Of a DNA stretch of 64,000 nucleotides, positions 55,515 through 64,000 are shown one piece after another. Made by a program: the position numbers and the translations under genes. The notes under the pieces are model-generated. The model was not told the origin of the DNA, did not search any database, and saw nothing but the letters and a program-made list of their open reading frames with translations. The stretch is from Porpolomopsis calyptriformis (taxonomy: Eukaryota; Basidiomycota; Agaricomycetes; Agaricales; Hygrophoraceae). Within the stretch, counting starts at the first letter, position 1. Every line of letters begins with the position of its first letter. The stretch lies in NCBI GenBank assembly GCA_951640195.1, contig OX621164.1, positions 1,035,098-1,099,097 of the forward strand, written 5' to 3'.

Positions 55515-56417
55515 GGTAGAGTTCACAACAAATAGTGAGGATCTGGGGGAAGTATGTGTAGGGGGATGGAGTCAAGATAGACACTTCAGAACGTCTGTCT
55601 TGATCTCTTTCTCCCCCCTCCCTTTTTCAATGGAACGGTGGTCAATAGAGATATTTCCATTCCGAGAATCGTGGACGAGTTGCCCCGTCATACTATCACC
55701 TCGAGGCCACCTCGAGGCAGGCCCCAGTCTCGGACCAGATGTGATTCCTGAGAGCAGAACAGAACAGACCTAGCCTTTAAACCATCGCCTACCGGTGACG
55801 AAGCTAGGTGAATGGGAAATTCAAACAAACCTGCAGAAAATTCAAATTCCTTGGGTCCGCGTACACGTGAAAATAAAATTCCCATTTTGTCTCCTGCATA
55901 ATGGGCTCGCATTCCAGTAACCTGTTGGTGCCTCATGTCCCCGTCGGTGACAATCTACTGGTTCGCTTAACAGCCGATGGCACGACGGTATGATAGTGAG
56001 GGGCAATCTTCCCGCGGTCCCTCAGATCTCGGTTCCTTGCTTTGAGAGAGATTGACGTGGATCCCGGAGATCAACTTTTGATATTTCTGTGGCACTATAT
56101 TCCCATGTGGGTTCGAACGTGACAATTGATCGCCTTTTCCTCTCCGGGAAGTAAAAAGCAGTGAAGGGGAGATCTTGCAGACTAGCCTATGCCAAGTATT
56201 GCATTTAAGGTTGTGAGATCTGGGTGCATGTGACCATAAAAGGATCGACAATGGGCATTGTTCGAAAAAGTATTGGTTTTGTTGGGGGGATATCGTTCGG
56301 GACAACTTTGCTGTATTCTAAGCAGATAGCTCGTCCATTCAGCACCCCGAAACAGGAGACGTGCAATGCTCTGCGATAAAGAGGGAGAATGTGATAATCG
56401 GGACGCGAAGGTCAAAT
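55515..56417. other. Intergenic between HMG gene and ROK1
   Basis: About 900 bp with no supported gene. Short frames only, and a CCTCGAGG-type palindrome pair near 55700. Probably the long promoter of the HMG gene plus the ROK1 3' region. Confidence 0.45.
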
Positions 56418-58563
56418 TCACCCAGACTCATCAGGAATACCAACTCCGTCCTTCTCGGACGAACTGACTTTGCCCTGCTTCTGCTTCCGTCTTTTGGAAC
56501 CTGCAATCATGTCCCTGTATCCGATGGTTAGATGGTGTCAACTGGTTTGTCTGTAGTGCTAACCTCTTCTTGATTGCATCAGCGCGTCCAATCCTTCGAG
56601 CAGGATTAACGATCTCCGAGCGCTTCGCTTTGCCCATCTGCCTGCGTTTCAGCTTTGACGGTTTGGGTAGTTTGACCATCCACTCCGGTACAGGTGAGCC
56701 CGACTGTAATAGCACATTGGCGATCCTAGCCTGACATTGAGAGAGCTAATGCAAGAATGATGAAGGTAAATACACACGATTTCAGGAAGGGAGCGTCCTC
56801 ATCTGTAAAATATGTGACGGCTTTTCCTTCCCGGCCAGCGCGGCCAGTGCGACCTAAAGATAAATCGGCAAGAGGAAGAGCGAGGAAACAGAAGAGTCAC
56901 GGACCAATGCGATGCACATAACTCTGCACACTTGTCGGGAAATCATAATTAATCACTTCCCTCACACCCTTGAAGTCCATGCCCCTCGCCATCACCTCGG
57001 TGCTGACCATCACCCAACTCTCGCCCTTGCGCATCCGACTAACGGCCTCTTCCCTCTCCTTCTTGGTGAGACCGGCATGCAAACAGTCCACGTTTGGTAC
57101 CCCGTTCAGAACAAGTTCCTCGGCAAGAGAGGAGGCACGTGGTTGTGATGATGTGAATATTAGCACTGGTGGATTATAGGGTTGTGATAAATATGCCAGG
57201 AGGCTAGGAAGTTTTGAGGCATCGTCGGCAACGTAAGTGAGGGATTGAGATATAAGGGGAAGAGGCGTGTCCCTGGGTGTGATTGAGATTTTATTGTCAC
57301 AGAAAGAAAAAACAACTTTACTTGAGACCAACAACAATACGTATGGGGTCATGGAGCATTTCCATTGAAGTTTTCTCCGCGCCTGCAGGGAGTGTGGCGC
57401 TAAATACAGATTTTTGTATACTTTTGTATGAGCAGGATGCAACGATTTCTTGCACTTGCGGCAAAAACTCTGAATCGAGCAACCGATCTGCTTCATCGAG
57501 GACCAAATGACGGACACTCACAAGAGTACGATCATGAGATTAGCCTGTGCGGCATGGAGAGAATGTGGTTGACTCACTTATCCAGCTCAAGGGTTTTCGT
57601 TTGAAGAGAGGCAACTAAACGCAGGGGTGTGGTGATGATGATGTCTTCGACGGTATGTGAATAAGGTTCCCGTGGAGAAAATACAAGGGAGAGACTGACC
57701 CACTTTATCCCGAACGTTCTTGTCTGCCATCGTACTCGCCGTCGCTTTGCTGAACAGGACGATTCGCCACTTCCGCCCTTGTGCTAACCTCAAACACTCG
57801 TTGTGTATTTGGTGAGCAAGTTCGCGGGTCGGCACGACTACCAGAGCTCGCACACCAACTGCCATATTGTTTTTTCCACTGGAAGCTGGTGAACCCAGTG
57901 CGGACATGATGGGAAGAAGATAAGAGAGGGTTTTCCCCGTACCAGTAGGTGAGATGGCAGCAAGATCGCGAGACTGAAATTAAATCATAGGATCGGAAGA
58001 CTTGATCGTATGAGAATACAAACCTCCAATAGTACCGGCATGCCGTATGCCTGAACGCCCGTCGGGCTAGAGTACCCATTCTTCGCTAGATTGGTTATTA
58101 TATGGGATGAAATATGATACCGATCCTTAAGCTCTCTGAAGGAGTGTACGGGACTAGGAACGTTGGAGCCTTTTGTCGTAACTCTATGTCTTTGCATTGG
58201 CGGGAGGTCCTCCTCTTCATCCTGGACCTCTTCGACATCCTCGTTGTCTACTTTACGCATCTTCTCTTTCGGTTCCCCCTCGGTTGAATGTTTGGCGCCC
58301 CGAGAGGTAGACGCCTTTCGTTTAGTAGGCAGGCCCTGGGCATATTTGAAGAAATCCAACTCGGCAGGAAGTTCCTTTTCCGCCGACTGGATGAAATCGT
58401 TTCTTTTAGCGTCAACCATTGCTCCTTTCTGGAAAATAGGCTCACTATCATTGGTCGTAGTCAATATTGAGAAGGAACTGACTTGGAACAACTGAACATC
58501 ATTCTTAAACCGAGCCTTGTCAAATTTCGTGCCTCCTCGCGAAAGAAGTTGGAAGGCTTCCAT
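56418..58563 (-). CDS. ROK1: DEAD-box RNA helicase ROK1 (DDX52)
   Basis: Nucleolar helicase for 18S rRNA processing. The minus-strand start at 58563 reads MEAFQLLSRGGTKFDKARF, as in ROK1. An acidic stretch (EDVEEVQDEEEDLPP) is followed by the helicase core: YSSPTGVQAYGMPVLLE, SPTGTGKTLSY (motif I), VVVPTRELAH (Ia), LVLDEADRLLD (motif II), SATLPAG (III), STEVMARGMDFKGV (V) and YVHRIGRTGRAGR (VI, split by an intron). The tail is basic (LKRRQMGKAKRSE) and ends GIPDESG. About seven exons. Confidence 0.9.
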
Positions 58564-58883
58564 GTGCACTGTTCCCTACTAATCGATAGGGTGCGACGGT
58601 GGATTTTCCGCAATGCCCACGATGGTGGCAAGCGCGTGGCCAAATCAGTTATGTAAAACTGTGACGAACACCCAGACAAAGCAAGCAAACATTCCTGTGC
58701 GCACATACACGTTACGGACTCACCAACGTCCGTGATCTGTTTCTTTGAGGTCTCATGCATTCATCAACAAAGCCCGTCAGAGATGTCCGTCTAACGGCGG
58801 AAAAGATTTCTCGGACTTTACACCAGTGTTCCGTCATACGCGTTTAACCTCAGTTGGGCGGTTAGCCACTAGTCTCTCTCACA

Positions 58884-60367
58884 ATGTCCACCAGCTATCC
58901 GTCTTGGTGCGTGCACTTTTTGTTATCATGTTGAGTAAACAAATCAGTTGACAGCAGACGGCACATGTGTAGGCTTGGAGGTCAGTGAACACAGTAGTCC
59001 TTCATCGCTTACTGCTTGAATTTCCATCCTCCGTAGGGATCGCTGCTGCCAGTAAGTAACCCATGTTCAGACTATTGATCTCATAGTATCCTTTTAGTGG
59101 CGGCGTGTTGTACTCACCCTTTGGACTTAACGAGAGTGTCAGTTGTTTTCTTCTTTTGCCCTACATGACAACTTCATCCCGTATCCTAGTCGAATGCAGA
59201 CCGTAAACTCGGAAAACACTTTCGGGCGGCCCTCGTTTGTTGCCCTCATCCATTCGGCGATTAAAGAGTCGGGTATCCGTAGTCTCTACGCTGGGCTGAC
59301 GGCGTCGCTCCTGCGACAAATGACGTATTCCCTCGTGCGCCTTGGCAGCTACGAAGAGATGAAGCGACGTATCTCCAAAAAGCACCCACCATCGTCTGCA
59401 ACATTACTTGTTGCCGCCTGTCTTGCCGGTGGGTTGGGTGGCGTAGCGGGGAACCCTTCCGGCAAGTCGGCTTACTTGTATCTCTAATCTACGCACTCAC
59501 GCTCATTGTCAGATATTTTACTGGTAAGAATGACCAGCGATTCGATACGCCCCCCAGACAAGCGTTATGGTTATCCGAATGTCTTGAATGGATTTATCAG
59601 TGTCGTGAAGGAAGAAGGTCTTCGTGGACTTTCCAGGGGACTAGGAACAAATATAGTATGACTTTTTTTTTTGATACTTGACTGGCTGAAATTTCTGTTT
59701 GCATTGCAGATTCGAGCTATGTTGATGAATGTATGTATTCTTTGCTTCCGGAGGGGCTGAAAATTTCCTGATCGCTTCCTTCTAAAGGGTTCTCAAGTAG
59801 GATCGTGAGTATGTCCCAATTGATTCCAAATATCGCATATTGAGAAAACCAGCTATGATTACTTCAAAACCGTGCTACAACGCCACCCCCTGCCAATCAT
59901 TCACTATCAATTTCGTGACAATATTCTATTGCACCTAGTTGCAAGCTGCTTAGCTGGAACTGTTGCAACTAGTCAGTTCGCTTTCATCTCACGCGGTACA
60001 TATTCATCTAAGCGTTTTACAGCCGTCTGTTCTCCCGCAGACGTCCTCAAATCACGTCTGATGTCCTCGGTGGGTTTTTTCTTGTCCACAGATTATAAAT
60101 TCACTCTTGCGTTTCCGCAACTGGAAAGTCATGCAACACCGGCATCGTAGAAATCCTCAGACGCTCACTACGAGAAGAAGGATTCATGTTTTTATTCAAA
60201 GGATGGACTCCGGCATTTAGCCGCCTCGGGCCCAACACTATGCTGTTGTTCGTGTTTTTCGAGGTAACTTCTTTCTATTAGGACATACGACGGTAATTAA
60301 CGAGTTCTCCTTGGCATAGCAACTGAAAAAAAGTTGGATTGCCGCGATGTCAGAGGCATACCCGTAG
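58884..60367 (+). CDS. DIC1: Mitochondrial dicarboxylate carrier (DIC1-like)
   Basis: Inner-membrane carrier of the SLC25 family exchanging malate or succinate for phosphate. It is built from many small exons: MSTSYPS, a bridging exon, GIAAA, then MAACCTHPLDLTRVRMQT with the first PxD(L)xxR signature. IRSLYAGLTASLLRQMTYS, NPSDILLVRMTSDS (second signature), GLRGLSRGLGTN, GSQVGSYDYFK, SPADVLKSRLMSS (third signature) and MFLFKGWTPAFSRLGPNTML follow. The last exon is QLKKSWIAAMSEAYP. Some exons are 10-25 nt. Substrate assignment rests on overall similarity to DIC, not on proven contact residues. Confidence 0.85.
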
Positions 60368-60518
60368 ACATAGACACCATATTAAGTAATTTAATAATAA
60401 TACCTCGTTCGGCCATTCCCGAAACTTTTTTGGTCCGTGCGCCCGTGGGAATCAACTTGTCTTCTCTTCCTCTTCCCATTCCTCCTCTTACTCCTCGCAT
60501 ATCTAAAAAGTATCAACG

Positions 60519-62618
60519 ATGAGTTCACACGACAACGAAGACTTGATTGACTACGAAGACGATCACGACGTCGTCCCTAATGGTGCCGCCCTCTCTACCA
60601 CTCATGGAGTGCCTACAACAGCTGACGCTGGCGTCGACAAAGAGAAGAAAAACTTTTCCGGAATACATTCGACAGGTTTTAGGTACTGGCTCCCTTTTAT
60701 CAGTTCGTTTTTGCTGTTATTTACCTTGTCGTCTCCAGGGATTTCCTGTTGAAACCAGAACTCCTTCGTGCCATCAGCGATCTCGGTTTTGAACACCCTT
60801 CAGAAGGTGAGCTGCTTTTTTTCGCATTACCCTGCCTCTTGTTTACCATGGCAAACCAGTCCAACAGGAATGTATCCCACAAGCCGTCCTTGGAATGGAT
60901 GTTTTGTGTCAGGCCAAATCTGGTCACGGGAAAACAGCAGTCTTCGTTTTGGCTACTCTTCAGCAATTGGAACCTGTCAACGGCGAAATATCTGTTCTCG
61001 TCCTCTGCCATACTCGGGAGCTTGCGTTTCAAATTAAAAACGAATATACCCGGTTCGCCAAGTATATGCCCGATGTCCGCGTCAGTACCTTCTTTGGCGG
61101 CACTCCAGTAACGAAAGACGCCGAGGCCCTCCGAGACAAGAACAAGTGCCCTCATATTGTTGTTGCCACCCCTGGTCGGTTGAATGCTCTAGCGAGGGAT
61201 AAGGTCCTGGACGCCAAAAGCGTGAAACACTTCGTTCTTGACGAGTGTGATAAAATGCTGGAACAGCTTGGTTAGTCATGCGAATTTGGACCCAACTCCC
61301 TCATCCTTTATATTCGTCGCTTCATCGGCCTCCTGCATGCCCTTTTCTGCGATTGCCTGCACCCCACACTCTGTTCATGACTGTTGGCACTCCTTCGATC
61401 TCGATATTGGTCGGTAGGATGAGGGTGTCGGTAGACGCTGAGGTTTGGAGAGTAGTGACGCGATTGGCGCAGTCTGTACGCACTGTTGCACCAGGGTCAA
61501 ACACTCCAACAACCGAAGAACCCTTCGAGAATTCATGAATAGGCAACAACCACCGAACCTGTCGTCATGCGTCTTTTTTTCGTTCTCTTCGTTACCTAAT
61601 TGCGAGATCTTTTGCTTTCATTTTTCGTTGCCACGTTCTTATCGACCGTCTCATCTAATTGCGACACTACCCACTAGACATGCGCCGCGACGTTCAAGAA
61701 ATTTTCCGAGCTACGCCGCACCACAAGCAAGTTATGATGTTCAGCGCGACTTTGGCGAAGGATATTAGGATAACGTGCAAAAAATTCATGGCCAACGTAG
61801 GCGTTCTTCATTCGTAGGATGCATATCAATCTGAAGATCAAAAATAGCCGCTTGAAATATTCGTCGACGACGAAACCAAGCTCACGCTTCATGGTCTACA
61901 GCAACATTATGTGAAGCTAGAGGAGGTTGGAAAAAACAGGAAGTTGAATGAGACGTTGGACACTTTAGAGTACAATCAGGTCCGCAGCATCCCCACACTC
62001 TTGCTATCGTGTCTAATGTCTCTCATTTCTCTCGTTAGGTTGTCATCTTCGTAAAATCTGTTGCGCGCGCCATCGAACTGGACAAACTGCTCGTATCGTG
62101 CAACTTTCCGAGCATCAGTATTCATTCTGGTTTGCAGCAAGAAGAACGGTAAGAATCCACCTGACCATGATAACTCCACAGCAGCTAACCCTTTCTATTC
62201 AGCATTAATCGGTACACCGCTTTTAAGGCGTTCGAAAAGCGTATCTTGGTAGCGACCGACATTTTCGGCCGTGGGATAGATGTTGAGCGTGTCAACATTG
62301 TGATCAACTATGATTGCCCTCCAGACGCGGACAATTACCTGCACCGTGTGGGGTGAGAATTCGAGAGAACTTGTCCCCTTTCGTCCAATTCTGAGATATC
62401 ATTCTTCCAGCCGTGCGGGTCGATTTGGAACCAAAGGTCTCGCGATCACTTTTGTTGCTTCCGAAAGTGACCAACAGGTCATGGCTGCTATTCAGTCTAG
62501 ATTCGAGGTCGCTGTGTCTGAGCTTCCGGACCACATCGATCCAGCGAGTTACAGTGCGTCTTTTAATTTCACGTGAATATCTTACCTAACATTTTTTTTT
62601 ATTCAAGTGACCGCGTAA
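60519..62618 (+). CDS. SUB2: DECD-box RNA helicase SUB2 (UAP56)
   Basis: Splicing and mRNA-export helicase of the TREX complex. It starts [17 protein letters not shown], the typical acidic N-terminus. Exons give [48 protein letters not shown] (motif I), [22 protein letters not shown] (the DECD box that separates SUB2 from DEAD helicases), MMFSATL (III), [24 protein letters not shown] (V) and NYLHRVGRAGRFG (VI). The final exon contributes MTA before TAA. One intron (61271-61677) is about 407 nt while the others are 50-70 nt. Confidence 0.93.
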
Positions 62619-63191
62619 TTTTCATCGTTCGATTCCCTCTCCCCATACATACACCTTTTCCATTTTTATGCATGTACTCGAGTCTTGTTGAATGGATAGC
62701 TTATCTTAGGGCTATTCGTCTATCCTCCCATAAGTAGCCGTCATTCCATCTACGGTTTTTGCTAGCAACTCCGCCATTTGAAATCCACAAAAGCTTTGCA
62801 CACTCATTAGAAGGGGGAGTGCAGACCACAATGACACGCTGTGTTCTTCCCGTTGTTGCCTTTGTCCGACCATACAGATGCCGCCTTTGAATCAATCAAT
62901 CGTGTCTCTCAGCTCCTTTGTATGAATGCTGGTGTGGCTAAAACTTGGAACCATACATATTGGCTACGACATTAAATATTGGAGGGAAAGGTACCACGTC
63001 GAGGTATTGGCATATCCTCAAAGAATGCCGACAGCTATCCACGAGAATGCGAGATCATGTGCCATGTCATGATCGTTGAAAATTTGAAGGGGATGGATGG
63101 GGGAAAACGAAGAAACAAAACAATGAGACTAAAGGATGCAGAATGTTGACAAGAAGGGGGGGGAATCGAATAAAACCCAGCGTGGCCGTTA
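62619..63191. other. Convergent intergenic region between SUB2 and the kinase gene
   Basis: Both neighbouring genes end here. No gene seen; T-rich sequence after SUB2 and a poly-G tract near 63160. Confidence 0.5.
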
Positions 63192-64000
63192 TCATCTCCC
63201 TCCGTGAGCGTATTGCGGGGGGTAGGGCACCCCCCCATAACCCGCCTGAACAGCCGCCATGGCTTGGGCCTGCTGGGCCTGTACCTGCGACTGGGCAGCC
63301 TGGACTTGGGTGAGTTGCGCTTGCGCAAGTCGGGCTGCCTCCTGCTGGGAGGGGTACATGGCGGCGGGCAGGGTTGGCACACGCGCGTATTGTGGCGGGT
63401 GTGGCGGGTGTGGCGGCTGCGGTTGCGGCTGTTGGTGGACGTGGGGGTGATGGGGGTAGTTATAAGGCGGCGGCGGCATCGACCCGGGGGTGGAGATACC
63501 GAATTGACTCGGGCTTATCGCACTGGTGAAATAAGGGTGCGAAAGCGCCTCTGTCGCCGTTATCCGTTCCGCTGGGTCGAATTTGAGGAGCCGTTCCAAT
63601 AAATCAACAGCTGGAATAAAGGGAGGGGTCAATAGATGGGATTTTCACACGACAAAATGGTGGCGTACCCTGCGCAGACGCTTTGGGAAGAACTTGCTGA
63701 AAGGGAATCTTGGGGTATCGGGGGAATGGTTTGATGGCAATCTCAGGCTAAGACACTTTCCCATTAGTCAATGATAACAGAGACGATAGAAGAACCCACG
63801 GAATCGGTTGAGATTTTCTTGAGTGTCGCATCGCTGGGTGTTCCTATGATTCTCATTATGTGTAATAACTGGTCTTGATTGTCCCGTCCCCTGAACAAAG
63901 GGACACCAGACATCATCTCCGCAAAGATGCAGCCGCAGGACCACACGTCAATCGACGTGCTGTATGTGCGAGAGCCAAGGAGGACGTCCGGGGCTCGATA
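63192..64000 (-). CDS. PHO85: Cyclin-dependent kinase PHO85-like, 3' part (5' end outside window)
   Basis: The visible C-lobe reads [18 protein letters not shown] (activation-segment end typical of PHO85) and [20 protein letters not shown], then [20 protein letters not shown]. After introns come [17 protein letters not shown] and [19 protein letters not shown]. The protein then continues about 100 aa beyond the kinase fold in a P/Q/H/A-rich tail ([33 protein letters not shown]) ending YAHGGR. PHO85-type kinases act with cyclins in phosphate and nutrient signalling. The ATP-binding lobe lies past position 64000. Confidence 0.85.

Noticed and set aside
60721..61155. 144-aa minus-strand frame
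   Set aside because: Antisense shadow of the SUB2 helicase core.
61278..61549. Frames on both strands inside the long SUB2 intron
   Set aside because: No recognisable domain and no splice signals linking them to exons; treated as intron sequence.

Overview
The window is from a filamentous basidiomycete, most likely an Agaricomycete (mushroom-forming fungus). Genes are dense and split by many short introns (about 50-60 nt, GT...AG with CTNAC-like branch points). The content also fits: a copper-fist regulator, a Pho85-type kinase, a VID30/GID1 homologue, a BAG-domain protein, an HMG-box factor, an NB-ARC/TPR STAND gene and Ty3/gypsy elements with a chromodomain integrase.

Left part (1-12455) is a repeat and transposon graveyard. 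Positions 1-3597 hold a giant inverted repeat (foldback-type element) whose arms carry 7 and 5 copies of a 160-bp unit. It cuts a minus-strand Ty3/gypsy element (3598-8696) inside its integrase. That element carries several in-frame stops and keeps its 5' LTR at 8329-8696. Directly abutting the LTR, in the opposite orientation, lies the 3' part of a second copy (8697-10454): integrase tail with chromodomain, an intact accessory ORF and a 3' LTR. The accessory protein starts with a near-copy of the histone H3 tail (QTARKSTGG, the H3 segment around Lys9). This is the most striking observation in the window. Two degenerate host-type gene remnants follow (10455-11081 and 12199-12455).

Middle part (12656-44486) is ordinary housekeeping DNA with compact spacing: VID30/GID1 (GID/CTLH ubiquitin ligase), ISA1 (Fe-S assembly), an HOB1/RVS167-like BAR-SH3 protein, SDO1 (ribosome maturation), ALG1 (N-glycan mannosyltransferase), a copper-fist transcription factor, CUL4, a UBE2W/UBC16-type E2, HEM3, a cytochrome P450, an SLC33-type acetyl-CoA transporter, a GYF-domain protein, VAC8 and a GH16 glucanase. 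Several pairs are divergent and may share promoters (HOB1/SDO1, ALG1/copper-fist, P450/SLC33).

A second accessory island (44886-49200) holds a decayed NB-ARC/TPR (NLR-like) pseudogene. Head to head with it, about 100 bp away, is a 578-aa zinc-knuckle ORF1 of a LINE-type element without a reverse transcriptase ORF.

Right part (49533-64000) returns to conserved genes: a BAG-domain protein, CCA tRNA nucleotidyltransferase, an HMG-box factor, ROK1 helicase, a mitochondrial dicarboxylate carrier, SUB2/UAP56 and the 3' part of a PHO85-like kinase cut by the window end. All gene models were spliced by eye, so exon ends are predictions.
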